From positions 1,676,501 to 1,740,500 of the forward strand of contig OZ018412.1 in assembly GCA_963969595.1 (NCBI GenBank): a DNA stretch of 64,000 nt. The letters run 5' to 3'. Under the pieces are notes generated by a model. The model searched no databases, was not told where the DNA came from, and saw only the letters and a program-made list of their open reading frames with translations. This document shows positions 23,840 to 36,560 of this stretch, piece by piece. The translations under genes and the position numbers were made by a program. Each line of letters opens with the position of its first letter. Position 1 is the first letter of the stretch. The stretch comes from Neckera pumila. Lineage: Eukaryota; Streptophyta; Bryopsida; Hypnales; Neckeraceae.

Positions 23840-24152
23840 CATTAGGAAAAATTTCAGGCTTCAAGAAGGCCATAAGTTCTAAATCCCTCCAGTGCATTTA
23901 GCGAGGAAAAAAAATTATTTTTTATTTTTTATGGTTTTTTAATTTAGCATCTGGTGTGGCACTATTGGTGCCATATCAACGTCACGTCAGGTTTTAATAT
24001 CTTTTTAATATCTTTTTATCTTTTTAATAAAAAAATTCCAGAAAAAAATATTTTAAAAAAAAATATTTTTTTAGTTTTTCTGTACTTGCACCGCGGGGGG
24101 CCAAAAAATGAAAGCTTAACAACCTTCTGCAAGATTCAGATTTTTCCTAATG
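23840..24152. mobile_element. MITE, CATTAGGAAAAATTTCAG family
   Basis: It starts CATTAGGAAAAATTTCAGGC and ends CAGATTTTTCCTAATG. It sits immediately next to a relative at 23568-23839. Confidence 0.75.
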
Positions 24153-24798
24153 GGTTTATTGGTAGATTTGCAACTATTTTATAAAAGTGAAATTAATTCT
24201 ATACTACTTGAAAGTTTGTAAATTGAGCTTCTTTTAGTACAAATTTTGAATTTCTTAGAATTGTTTGGTGGATGTATTGGTGAATGAGTATTTTTATAAA
24301 GGCCTTGAATAATGTATTTTTTGTTTATATTTTTATAGTATTTATAATAATGTCATATATTCTATTTTCTTACAATTTTGCATTCCTTTGTTTTCCCTGC
24401 TTAGAAAATTATTAGATGCTTGATCTTCATGGGGCACAATTTACCTAATGATCTAAACATTGTCCAAATTATTTGTACAGTCAAATATTTTTACTCTTAA
24501 AATACCTTAGAAAGCTAGAAATAAGCACTTCAACAAAGACCTCAAACCAACTGATCCTTCTTGCAATCACCCTAAATACATATATGCAAGAAACTTTGTT
24601 TGCAACTTTGGTATAATAATTTTGGTAGCTTTTGTAGAACAAGTAACCATAAAGAAACATGCAATCTTGAGAAACGATTGTCCTTAAATAATATGCAATA
24701 ATATACATTCTTGTTGTTTTGATAGTTTTTTTCTAAAGAAATATATTAAGATCAGTTAAAAAAGGGGAAAAAAAAGTAAAAATTATGATGTTTGAATA
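24153..24798. other. AT-rich intergenic DNA
   Basis: I see no feature here. Confidence 0.5.
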
Positions 24799-25731
24799 TT
24801 AACCCCTAAAGTCCCACTGTCCCCTTGGAGGACAAAATGGGTTTCGGGCAGGCTACTACGGTTTCAATATTCATCATTATTTCTGAAGCTTTTTGTGGTG
24901 ATAGAAAAACACACTGGCTTTATGGGAATATAATTTTTATTTCAATCGGTGCCCGAGAGCAAAAGTTATGGCACAAAAGGTCCTTTATTTTGGTGCGGCG
25001 GGCAGAAATCTTCTCACACAAAAAAATTTAAAAAAATTTAAAATATTATTTTCTCATAGATTGTGTTTTTATCTATACGGGAAGCTTTGATTCATCCCAT
25101 TTGGATTTGTTATGTGAAAGTTATGGACAATCTTATTTTTTGGGCAATTAAAGCATCTTCTTGAAAAAATAACTTGTAGGATTCATTCTTGAATGCAATT
25201 TTCACAATTTTTCAAAAAAATTGTTTGACAAGGCTAAATTTGCTTGCTAAAACAATTTCACCATTGGAATTATAGTGTTTTAATCCCATCTTAGAGCTAT
25301 TGACGATTTAGTTTTTCTTTCAATCGTGGACCTACTTCTACTTAACAATTTTTTAAAGAATAAAAGTCAAGTGTATTTTTTTTAAAATTTTTTTTTTGTA
25401 GATTCTCAACTCAATTATTTAAAATCAAAAAAATTAAATTCAAAGTTCGTAGTGCAAATTTTTTTACAAATGGCGGTCAAAGTCATCTGAAATTGCAAAT
25501 CTGTGTTCAAAAAATCAAATTTTTCCAACTTTGAATGCTTGTATCTTCTAATCTGTATGGTCAAACTTTATGAAATTTTTACCACATGATCTGAGCTAAG
25601 TTAAGTACAAGATCCTATGGTTAGATTGTAAAAAAAATTGTTTTTCCTCTTTTCTTAGATGAACGTAGTAGAACTGGCAGTTTTGAGTCGATTTTGACAA
25701 AAAAAAAATGCCTTGGGACTTTAGGAGTTAA
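24799..25731 (+). mobile_element. TIR element, TTAACCCCTAAAGTCCC family
   Basis: It is bounded by TTAACCCCTAAAGTCCCA and its inverse TGGGACTTTAGGAGTTAA, about 933 bp, collinear with 41988-42915. No transposase frame. Confidence 0.82.
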
Positions 25732-26510
25732 TCTACAATCAAAATTACAAACTTCAATTTTAACTTCTAAAATTTCATGTAGTTTTTATATAAATCCATA
25801 GTCTACACAAATCATTTTTAATTAATTTAAAAGTATATAGATTTCCAATAATTATTCACTTGCAATGAACATAAGATTTTCCAATAAGTAATTATAATTT
25901 TTTTCAGTTGCATTAAATATAAGATGGAAGGAAAGAAAATTATGTTCATTTTACATTGAATACTAATTTCACAAAAACTACTCTCTAAAGTTTCTAAAAT
26001 TGTTCCTACACATTTTATATATATTATTTCATATTTTTAATTTTCTTCCCTAAACTAGGAGATCTTTCAAAAAAATTGGCTATTAAAAGAAAACTAAATG
26101 AACAACATGAGAAAATTTCTAAATTTCTACAAAGCATTTTGATGAGCAACAACCTTAAAATGGTTAATTGGACATTAGTTATTAAGTACAATTTGACATA
26201 ATATATGCATATAGTTATTTTAAAAATTACTAATACAATTTTCTTCTCCAATTATTTTTATCTCTATTAAACTAATAGATATTAAAAGATATTGAAGTAT
26301 TTTTTAACTAATTTTTTACAAAAGAAATCAAATGTTTTTAGGAAATACTTAAAGAGAATAATTGACTATGTTTTACTACAAACATGATGAATTTGTTTAC
26401 CTTTAGTATTCTAGAGCTTCTACCAATAGAAATAATGATTTTGGGGCAATAAAGGATAATGCCAATCCTTAAGAATAACTTTTGGACCAACAGTGTAACA
26501 CACTTCAAAG
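25732..26510. other. AT-rich intergenic DNA
   Basis: I see no feature here; the short frames on the - strand are AT-driven. Confidence 0.5.
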
Positions 26511-26714
26511 ATTCATAACTGGTTGTTGACTTTTCCTCACTAATGTGGCACCGTCCCATTGGTAACAACCATTACAAGTTGCAACTCATAATTTTCTTTC
26601 CTTTCAACTTGCTTCCTACACCCTTGGACCATGAAGATCAAGGGTTGAAAAATGTACAGCTGGTTATGTATTAGATAACTAATGAGCCACAACTCATTGG
26701 TTATTTAATACATA
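26511..26714 (+). repeat. Dispersed repeat, copy 2 of 2
   Basis: It is a counterpart of 17291-17517. Its end forms a palindrome (GTTATGTATTAGATAAC against GGTTATTTAATACATAAC around 26662-26716). Confidence 0.8.
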
Positions 26715-27321
26715 ACAAATTCATACTGAAAATCATTAAATCGTGCCATCTTTTGAGGGCTGAATAGGATAAATTTGAGTTTCTCAAGGATAAAAGTAAA
26801 TAAAAATCCCCTATATTTGAGCCATGTCTAGGGATACTACTAGCCCCCCTAGCTAATTTGGGGTCTCTGATTGCAAATATGAATTTAGATTTTGAATAAA
26901 AAGAAATTTGTGGCAAATAAAAAATTCCAACATTTTCCTCGAGATAAATTCGGCCCGCAGGGCTCACCAAGGATGGCACAATTTAACGTCCTGCATTCAT
27001 ACTTGGTCCCAAAACATGATTTTAATTGCTCTCACCTTTTCCCACATTTGTCTTAGTGTGGGGGAAAAAAATGAACCATGAGGGCCAACCAGTCATTCTG
27101 CCTGTAATGGGCTGGTTACCTTAGTTAAGTTACGCGGATTGAATTAACCATCAATTAAGTGATATCTTGACGATGTCTGGACGATATGTGGACGAACATT
27201 CTGATCTCAATGACTGAAGATGGATGAGAAGCCCCCAACTGAAGTTACGCCAAGAACATAGACAGTCTCATTGCTCAAGGTCTTGTGCCGTCTGGCCCTT
27301 CTAATTGTACAATTACCTGGT
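26715..27321. other. Intergenic DNA before the large inverted repeat
   Basis: A 92-codon frame at 26701-26979 (-) is unrecognised. No other feature. Confidence 0.45.
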
Positions 27322-28741
27322 TCAGACCGGGACATCCACAGTCCATAGCAACCGGACAAGGTTTGGGGCTTTGTCATTGGTCCATGGTGATGTTTTGTCC
27401 GCAAGGGCATTCACATTTGGGGGACGTCTACTTGAGAAGAAGTCCATGTCATCATCCACTCCCGCCAAAAGTGAAGCTCAAGTCCCACTTGTAGTGGACA
27501 AGTTTGGGATCATGTCTAGAGGTGATCCCAAACTTGTCCAAAGGACAAAACCCTCTTTTTTCACCTGCGCGCCTCCAAGCTTCGCTCATCTTTACCTCTG
27601 TGCCTTCAAGCTTGCGCTCTCCTTCAACAAAACGCCTTCAACAAAATGCCTTCAAGTTTGAAACAGGTGCAAATTTGTTGCAAGTTGTGTTATCACGTTT
27701 TCTATAATATTCTTTTTGTTTGTTTGTGACTACCTATTGTTTTCAAATTCTATTTGGAATTGGGATTTTCGTTGATTTCCAAATATTTATGCGTCATTTT
27801 GAAAGCTTGCGATATGGAGATTTATTTTCTCAAGAATTGTAGTGTATTGTACTACTTGTAAAGTATATGGTAGTTTACCTCCATTCTCAAGTTTGCAGAT
27901 TTTCTTGAAATTAGGGCAAAATTATTCTAGAACACCAAACATCAAAACTCCTCAAATAAAGGAATACAGATAGACACATGGAAAGACAGACAGGCATTGC
28001 AATTTCGCAGATCGAAATCTCAAGGTTCCAAAGTTGTGTACAAAACCTCAAATGCACTCCACACTGAGATTTTTCTATGCCAATTTTTGTTGTTAAGGAT
28101 TTGAATTGGTGTGGAGTGCATTTGAGGTTTTGTACACAACCTTGGAACCTTGAGATTTCAATCTGCAAAATTGCAGTGACTGTCTGTTTGTTTTTCCACG
28201 TGTCTATTTGTATTCCTTTGTTTGAGGAGTTTTTATGTTTGATATTCTAGAATAATTTTGCCCTAATTTCAAAAAAACTTGCAAATTTGAGAATGGAGGT
28301 GAACTAGTGGTATACTTTACAAATGGTACAATACACTACAATTCTTGAGAAAAATAATCTCCATACCGCAAGCTTTCAAAATGACGCATAAATATTTGAA
28401 AGTCAATGAAAACCCCAATTCCAAATAGAATTTGAAAACAACTACAGTAGTCACGAACAAAAAAAAAGAATATTATAGAAAATGTGATAACACAACTTAC
28501 AACAAATTTGCACCTGTTTCAAACTTGAAGGCGTTTTGTTGAAAGCGTTTTGTTGAAGGCGTTTTGTTGAAGGCGTTTTGTTGAAGGAGAGCGCGAGCTT
28601 GAAGGCACGGAGGTAAAGATGAGCGAAGCTTGGAGGCGCGCGGGTGAAAAAAGAAGGTGTTGTCTTTTGGACAAGTTTGGGATCATCTCTGGACATGATC
28701 CCAAACCTTGTCCGGTTGCTGTGGACGTCCCCGTCTGATTG
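27322..28741. repeat. 1.4-kb inverted repeat (fold-back) upstream of the ankyrin locus
   Basis: The left arm (27322-28065) and right arm (28108-28741) are reverse complements around a loop of about 42 bp (28066-28107). Matching landmarks run from ATAGCAACCGGACAAGG at the outer left to CCTTGTCCGGTTGCTGTGG at the outer right, through GGGATCATGTC blocks and a CAAGCTTCGCTCATC block, to TGCACTCCACAC/GTGTGGAGTGCA at the loop. The left arm has an extra stretch of about 145 bp at 27363-27507. Open frames in the arms are not gene-like. Confidence 0.88.
28526..28590. repeat. 15-bp minisatellite, about four copies, in the right arm of the 1.4-kb inverted repeat
   Basis: The unit AAGGCGTTTTGTTGA is repeated four times. 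The matching place in the left arm (27624-27655) has about two copies on the other strand, so the array changed length after the inverted repeat formed. Confidence 0.85.
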
Positions 28742-28989
28742 CAAGGGACTGAGAAGCTCCCACCAATTCACGATCACTCGATCTTCCTCGTAGCGAGCTG
28801 GTTTCGTCTTTTGCTGTTGTCGAAGGTTGTTGCGATTTTGTGGTAACGATGGCAAAATTCCTCACACGGTGGATCGGAGCTAGGAGAAAGGCGGGAACAG
28901 CAATGCAGCAGGCCATGGGGAGAATGAGGATCTGGACCTGCTCGTCGTCGTGCCCAAAGACGTGCCCGAAGATGTGCAGGCTGTGATAT

Positions 28990-31900
28990 ATGAACGCCGC
29001 GGAGGACGGCGACGCTCCGTCTCTCTCGACTGCTCTAGGTTCTTCTCATCTTTTGACTCCTGCTTGGGATTTGTATCAATGCGCTCTTTAATTGTCACCA
29101 TTACCAATGCTCTCCTTGTTAATTACCATTTGTTCATCATTAGATCAATTTCAAATGCGCAAACACTTGCAGTTTTCGTGGATCACCGTAGCATTTCGTC
29201 TGTTGCAAAGGTTTTGGATCACGTCGTGGAAAAGGTTGGAACGAGGGGTAGGAAGACATGGAACCATATTTCGCATTGAGCGTAGATCCTATTCCTGAAG
29301 CGATCAAGTTTTAATCGATTAGTTTAAGAGATTGGAAGGGGAATCCAATGCACCTAAGTGTGCATTATTTGGACGCCGTATGCAAAAATTGGAAGTGTTC
29401 AACGTTTTTAGTGGTAGTTGACCCCAAACCAACGTAATTCTAATGTTCAGGAGCTGTAAATTCTCAGATTAAATGTATACCTATTGTCCAATGTCATCGA
29501 GGGTTAGGATTAGGATGCTGATTGAATAGAGCTCTCCTACCTTACTACTTTTCTTCAGATTTTGAAACTTGTGGAGGTCTGGAAATCCCCTGTTTCGGAC
29601 AGCCCTAAATTAATGCTTATGCCGGGTGCTCTAGGGTTCTGATAAGCCTCAATTGAGTTGATCATTGCTCTCGCCAATGTCGAAGCTCTTATTTTGGACT
29701 AGAGAATCTTTAAGAAATGGAAGTTTCGGAGGGTTATTAGACACAATGTCAAGTTGTTTCGTTGAATCTTGAATGCCCTGATCTATGGTTTTGGCTTATT
29801 AAAGGGCTCACATTGAGCAGGAGGTTCATAGGGTAGAACCTTGTTAGACCAGCCAATGAGTGTGAGACGCAGTTGCCCTAAACTCGGGACTTGACATTGT
29901 GAGAGCAATCCATTTTAGCTGGGATATCAGGGTGCAAGATTGTTGCAAGTAGTCTATTTAGATTCGTAGCTGCAAAGGCTGGAGCTGATGGTGAGGGTTG
30001 TTGTTCCTGATTATCAGCCCAGCCAACCTGACGAGTGGGGTGGATTGTGAGGGCGAAGATGGCGACAGACCACTCCACGTTGCTCGTCTTTACGGTCATC
30101 TTGCTTGCGTGCAGGTATTGTGGAAGAAGTCTCGTTTATTTCGAGTTCTCCACCTGATCATGAATTTCGGATTGACGGAGTTTTTATTATTAAGTTAATA
30201 GGCATTAGATACATAAAATCCTCGTGTTGAGTTAGTTTTACGTTAATGTGAGAGTAATGGAACCGTGTTGACGTAATGTTAGTGTGACGTCAGTGTCCTT
30301 GGCATGGTCTAGATATTATACTGCAACTATTGAGTTAACATCAGTTAACATTAAACTGAAGTTATCTAATACGGTATTCTATTTGATTAACATTGATTTA
30401 CGATTACCAACTTCGTGAATCTAATAGGGGAACTTTTGAGGTGCGGCTCTACTGAAACATTCAATTTGATGCTCGGACGGGAGTATCGATATTGCCTTAA
30501 ACTCTGAGATGCAGGGTCATGCCTATCAGACATCGTTTTTATATAGATAGTCTCGTTTAGATTCAATGAAAGCAGGGCACATATGTTGATCATAGTTGTT
30601 ATTAGTTATAGTTAATCATAGTTAATCAAAGTTATTATTAGCTAGATGGTTATATAATTACGTGGAATTTCAGGTGCTTCTTAGGCTCTGGTTCAATTGG
30701 GGAGTTCCTTTTGAGCTATATAGTCGACACACCATGTTGAAAATGCATGGGGTGCCAGATTCTGCTTACAGCTGGTGCTAGCATTGAAGTTCGAGATGAA
30801 GATGGAGGACTACCCCTGCATGATGCATGCGCAGGAGGGAATGTCCTACTCACTATCATGAACATTTCATCATAATTTGAGGGGATTCTCGAGTGTCATT
30901 ATGATCTGAATCATGTGGCCTGCCGATATATATATTTAATGTTTAATTGATCAAATGACGGCTCTGTCAAGTCCCCAAGCACGTCTTGTCTTGAACAAGT
31001 ACGCTAATCATACGAGACTATGTTTACTGTAATGAGTTTAATTTTTTTTTTAAATTTGTAGGCTGCAATGATATTGTGAGCATTATGCTTCGTGCTGCCA
31101 GCAGCCAGCAGCAGCGAAAACGTGTTATGGACTCATTTGACATCGATGGTGATACGGTATGCGTTTCTCTCCCTTCTGTGACTTTTGTGGGACTTTAATG
31201 GATTAAATGGTGGGGTGTATCTGTCAGCATTCTATGCTATTATCCCAACTGAATCTGAGTTGAATTGTGTACTAAATTCATGCTGTATGCGGAAAGATAA
31301 ACCATTACATTCAACGACTATGGACATGTCCTAATTAATATATATTTCATTGATCTTTGATGATTTTGCTTTAAATGTTTAAATAGGGTGTCAGTAAACT
31401 TATACTGTTTCATTTACATTGAATTGTTTCAGGAGCTTCTGGAAAACATCATAAAGAGAAACTCCCAATATTTCATGAGAAGATCCTTCTATAGTCGTAG
31501 TGATCATTCAGAGCCCTCGCTATGTATCATGGGGAGGCCTTTGTGTGATTACTGTGATCTTAGCTGTGCCATAAATCACGATGAACGGTCTATTTGTGAT
31601 GTTGTCTAGGAGTTCTCCGAACAGTCTAAGTTTACTGAAAATAGTATTCAAAGGACAATATTGTTCAGGTTCTGCCCATCAGGTTCTGCAGCAACATATG
31701 GCATTGAACTATTGCGCTTCGCTATCAAACCTTGTGAGGATATCTTTTCTAAACCTTGTGCGATGATTGATCATGCAGCCTTTGCACCACGCAGCCAGGG
31801 GCAATCATTCAGATGTTGCGCAGTTGCTTCTAGAGTTGGGAGCTAACCCAAAGATTTCAAATCTTGTAGGACAGGTATAATAATCTTCTCACAGTCCATA

Positions 31901-32093
31901 TTTGTAATGCAAATCTTTTCTTCCCAACTAATATATTAAGCAAGCCACTGTTCCTTCAGATGAATGGACTGCTCGAGCACTAATGCAAATTTGTATGCAG
32001 TGCCCCGCCGACTTGGCTGACCCGAACTCTCCAGCCCAGGTGAGGTTAGATGATGCTGTCGAGAAGCTGAATGCTGAAGCAACAGAAACCTAG
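28990..32093 (+). pseudogene. Ankyrin-repeat protein gene, probably degenerate at two splice sites
   Basis: Proposed exons are 28990..29038 (MNAAEDGDAPSLSTAL), 29970..29990 (AAKAGAD), 30041..30114, 30759..30837, 31062..31156, 31779..31874 and 31941..32093 (stop TAG). Joined in phase they give about three ankyrin repeats with the motifs RPLHVARLYGHLACVQ, LPLHDACAGG plus CNDIVSIML, and TPLHHAARGNHSDVAQLLL-ELGANP, then a 50-residue tail rich in Asp/Ala. Ankyrin repeats mediate protein-protein contacts; no specific partner can be named. Two junctions needed for the in-phase reading lack consensus: GG at 30039-30040 where AG is expected, and GG at 30838-30839 where GT is expected (context GGAG-GGAATG). 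The other junctions are canonical GT-AG. An alternative first exon frame (ending at 29038, joining at 30018 or 30036 by real AG sites) has no in-frame ATG. The 5' end abuts a large inverted repeat ending near 28741. Confidence 0.55.
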
Positions 32094-34392
32094 CAGTGTT
32101 ATAAAACCTTCTCGAAACTGGCAAAGAAACGGCGTCTGACGTAATTTTAAGGTAAGTTTATACATTGTACTTGAACGGTACTTCATGTGTAGTCTTCCTT
32201 GATCTACCAAGTAGAAGCAAATAATAGCAGTGGTCTTGCGACACTTGAGCTTCAATGCAAGAGTTCACTAGGAGGCCTAGATCACCATGATTACAGACAC
32301 AGTACATTGGTTGCTGTTCGTTGGTATGAAGTATACACTGAATCATTTGAGTCCACACGTATATTATGATCACTCCCAAGGCGGCTGATTTTCTTAGGCT
32401 TGAGTTGTTTGAGTCGTACTAATAGATTGGATGTGAATGTGTGATAGTATTTTGACTGTCCCAGTTTTTGAGTGACATAGTTTGTGCTACTGTAATGGTG
32501 TGAACTTTGATATTAATGAATAAGGGCCCTCTCGACAAAGTTCTTATCCACTGTGGTTCTCAATACACCCAGAGCTTGGCGTTTTAGTTCATTTTGCCTA
32601 TCCGTTTTTATATTTGAAAATCTGGAAGACTTTCTCTATTTTATACTTTTTAACAACATATTGAATACTGACTCTAGGCTCATCCCTTTGTACAGTAAGC
32701 TACTTGTCCCTGTCGGCATGATAACATTGACAAAACCAGATCCGCTCGTCAGATTCTTGTATTTAAGTCTTGTTTAAATAAGAATGACGTAATTTGTGCT
32801 TGTTACATTGCATTCGTACATAGAAAATTTCCGTCCCTTTGCATTAATAGGAGTTCCGCAGAATAGGCCTCCATGAGAAACCGGAGAGTTCAATTTTGAA
32901 GATTGTTGAGTTCAATTTTCAGAGCAGCGCAGCTCAAAGTTCCAGCAACTTTTGAGAATCAATGGTTACACTTCGTCAGGAGAATTGGGATCCTCGTGTC
33001 TCTGTTCACTGATGTTATGTAAGCTTAACTCCTCAATATTTGATTCTATGATCATATTCGACCTCTCATTCATGCTCGAAATTCTTACCTCTCATTGAGC
33101 TGAATATCCACTCAACTTTCTATTGCAGTGTAAGACTGTAAGTGACTCAATTTGAGGAAATGTTAGAATTATAAAGTGGGCTTCAAACTTGACTTGCCAA
33201 ACTTCATTATGTGAGTTATCCTTAATCGTCGCAACCAAACCCTTGGGCTGACTATTCAGTTGTATTTTGAAAAATATCTGATGTTTATGGGTTAAGCTCA
33301 GGTTCAATGGAGATCAAGTTCAAAGCCAAAATTGAGCTCAAACAACTAGAAGTCTGAGAAATGACAAAATCAACTAAATGATACACGCCCTGTAAAACAC
33401 CAGGTAAATTCCTAAAATAGTCTCTAGGATTTGCATTTCCAAAACCTATATTATCATGGTTGCCTCAGTTTTGGATCACATAGACTTGAGAAATGACCCA
33501 CAAGGAGACCCACATGACAAACTTGAGTAGTGGGTCTTTTCATAGTCATTTCCCTAGTTTGCACCACCAAGTTTCCAATAGTGAAAGGTTCCCACATTCC
33601 CAAAGCAAATGTGCCTGATTGTCAAACTTGATTGTAACTTTCAAATATATATATATATATATTTAAACTAAGGAAATAATTTAAAAAGTTGTTTCTGTAC
33701 TCCATTTTGATACTTTAAAGTTTAATGAGTTATTGCAATTGGAAGCTCTATGTGTTAAAATCTATACGACACAATATTTTGTACATTTCATTTCTATTAA
33801 TTGGATTTCTTTTGTTGTGTCATGAATTTATTCTCACTTGATATTAGCAAAAAAATATATAGTTACAATTTATTACAAAACTAATAGAAAATTTTCACAT
33901 TAATAGACAACATGTAATAAAAACATTTGATTACTTGAATATGATTTACAAGACTAAATTAAGCTCAAAATGAAGTTTGACTATATGGCAATAGATCACT
34001 TTTTTTAAGGATGAAGCAAAGAATTTATTAGTTTCTTATATTAAATGTGGTTTTATTATGGAATTGAAAAATGCCAATCCCAATGGTTGCAATGTTTTAA
34101 TAAACTTTCTACATCCTATGATTTTTTGTTTTGGCTTTTGGTGCCTTGGCTATTTGGTTCCCATTTTTTTTTAATTAATCCTATGTGTTTCTTGTTTTAA
34201 TGATTTGAACTCAACTAAAAACATAATTTTGCTTTTCAATTTCAATTGTCTAATTTTTCCTCAACTTCTACTAAAGTTTCCAAAACCTATTGCAAAAGTA
34301 AGAATTTTACTATTTATCATCTTTTGTTATTCAAACAACTATGTTTAAATTGGCTTTATCCCTATAGCATTGGTTGGGTCATCATGTAAGGA
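32094..34392. other. 3' flank of the ankyrin locus and AT-rich DNA
   Basis: 32100-32900 is GC-balanced and may be 3' UTR; beyond 33600 it is AT-rich, with a fragment resembling the 45918 TIR element near 34020-34130. No gene seen. Confidence 0.5.
33642..33663 (+). repeat. (AT)n microsatellite
   Basis: An uninterrupted run of AT dinucleotides. Confidence 0.9.
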
Positions 34393-34639
34393 CATTAGAT
34401 GATATTTGGGGGTCTTGGAGGGCCGTTTCAGGCCCGTTCCTTGATATGCCCGGATTTAGTGAACGCCAGTACGAGTGTGTCAGAATCTTTTTTTTCAAAA
34501 AATAAAAAAATAAAAAAAATGACGTGGTAGTTGTTGTGCCACGTCAGCCAGCTGTTGCTACTACGTTCCCGCAGTCTGGGAATGCAGCAAACAGCAGGGG
34601 AACTCGGAGCCCTCTAAGACCCTTGAATCTCATTTAATG
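34393..34639. mobile_element. MITE with CATTAGATGA ends
   Basis: It starts CATTAGATGATATTTGGGGG and ends CTCATTTAATG. It shares the block GGAGGGCCGTTTC-GGCCCGTTCC with the nested element at 43453-43782, apart from one base. Non-coding. Confidence 0.75.
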
Positions 34640-35918
34640 TCTAGTCAAACTTTTTTTCATATTGCTTCTATTGATGCAAAGTTTCCTCTCCTTTAAAACA
34701 AAGCTAATAAAGAGTTTTGTTGCGATTGGTTTTGTCTATGTAGTATTAGGAAAAATTTGAACCTTGCAAGTGGTTGTTTGATTTTTAGCTAAGGTGCAAA
34801 TATAGAGGGAATAAATTATTTAGTTCTTTTTTAATTCTTTTTCAGGAAAAAAAATTGAAGATGTCCATCTTACGTGAGTTTGCATGGCATCAATGCAATA
34901 ACAACAAAAAAATCATTTTGTAGGTCTGGATTTTTTTGTAATTCATGCTCTTTGAGAAAGGGTCTAAACAAACTAATGATACTATTGAGAGATAATATGA
35001 TCTATGCTACTATTGGTTGTCATTGTAGCACCACTAGAAGAAAACTACGTTGGAACTTAAAAAAACACGTGGAATTGGTTTTATTAAGTTCCTAGTTTCT
35101 AACGCAGATTTTTGCGTTCCAAAGCGTTTCTGCACTAACTAAACCAATTCAACTAATTCAACATCCTATCTTTCAAACCAAAGCTAACAAGGAGCTATAC
35201 TACAATTGGTTTTGTTTGTTTAGCACTAAGTTCCCCCCTTTTCAAATTAGAACCACCAAGAACTGCTATCCTACATTTGACTCAATCCCCATAACACTGA
35301 CTACACATAATTTTTTATTATTAAGGACCTACCTAGACTTCTCTACATGTTCATTCTATTGTTGCAAAGTCTACCCCTTCCGTCAATCTAGAATCAACAA
35401 AGAACTATGCTACAAATGACTTTGTCCCTATAAAAAATAAACCAACCTATTACCATTGTCATCTCCGTTCCGCCCATATGTACACAAAGGATACATTTCA
35501 AGACAAAAACATACACCACATGGAACATGAGTGTAGAATTGCAATTTGGATGATACCACAAAATAGTTTAATTTACCTTAATTTACCCTCTACTCCATTT
35601 TTGAGTAAGGTCCTAATTCAGCATCTTCATACATGTTGCTTCTATCAATGCTAAGTCTCTCCTACCCTTCAAACTAGCCAACGAACTACCACACTACAAT
35701 TACCTTTGTCCCTATACCACTTGTTCCTTTTTTGAGTAATTCAAAGTCAGGCTCCTCAAGCTTCCTCCATTTTGCAATTTTTATGAACCCAATACCAAGA
35801 CCCCTCCCCTCCCCTCCCCTTTTGTTGGGTGCCAATCTGTAAATTTTTAAGTTTTGGGGTGGCTTGAATGAGTTGCTTTGTGCAAGCATAATCCACGTTG
35901 GAAACCGGCATGTCTACA
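34640..35918. other. AT-rich intergenic DNA
   Basis: Apart from the CCCCT run, I see a loose recurrence of a phrase around CTAACAAGGAGCTATACTAC (34700, 35190, 35395, 35680) that hints at an old tandem duplication; no gene. Confidence 0.45.
35805..35822 (+). repeat. CCCCT minisatellite
   Basis: Consecutive CCCCT pentamers, about three to four units. Confidence 0.85.
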
Positions 35919-36148
35919 TTAACCCTGAAGCGCGCCAACGTCCATATTTTGGACGATGAACAAAGGGCTTTGAGACACTGTTCTGTGCAATTAACTTCTC
36001 ATTCATCCAATGTAATATTTGAATCTAGAAAAAAGCAACCTTCTTTAATGACCAAATTCATGAAATTTTGGTAAATGATATTTCTGTACAAAGATATAAG
36101 CAAAAATGTGCAAAAATTCAGAAAAGGATTGAGACGTTTAGGGTTTAA
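35919..36148. mobile_element. 230-bp TIR element, TTAACCCTGAAGCG ends
   Basis: The ends TTAACCCTGAAGCG and GACGTTTAGGGTTTAA are inverted. Part of the interior (ATGAACAAAGGGCTTTGAG, ATTCATCC) resembles a degenerate stretch at 750-810. Confidence 0.6.
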
Positions 36149-36289
36149 GTTAAGTTGAGGCCTTGAATGTCCCTTGAGTAAGGTAGTTCAGTTGTCCCTT
36201 CCTTCAGTTGGGAAGTAGGGATCATGATGATGAAGTGATGGCGGAAGAAATCCGTGGAAGTCACATGTGAAGATCCGGAAGGCGATTCA

Positions 36290-36560
36290 ACCTGCGCTTA
36301 GGGCGCTGCCTTGCCTTGCCTGTCTGCAGCAGCAGCAGCACTTGAATGTGCAGGCCAGGGTCCAGGGTCCAGGGTCCAGGGACGGACGGACGGATTCCCC
36401 TCCTCTTCACTGGGCTTGGGCCCCGGCCTTTCTGCTCCCCATGGGCCCTGGACCCTGGACCCTGGCTCCTGGTCTCTGGCCAGCACCGGAATCCCTGGGA
36501 TCATCACCTTCACTTGGGTCCAAGGTCAAGGACCAGGGGAGAAGGGTGGAAGTTACGACA
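36290..36560. repeat. GC-rich island with CAGGGTC/GACCCTG inverted minisatellite
   Basis: GGGTCCA units (36357-36381) face TGGACCC units (36445-36467) across about 65 bp, giving a strong GC hairpin; a CAG run precedes it. Several open frames cross it but are only the repeat read in different frames. Confidence 0.8.

Noticed and set aside
28451..28855. 134-codon frame in the right arm of the large inverted repeat
   Set aside because: Translation of the 15-bp minisatellite and its flanks; a similar frame occurs in the left arm by symmetry.
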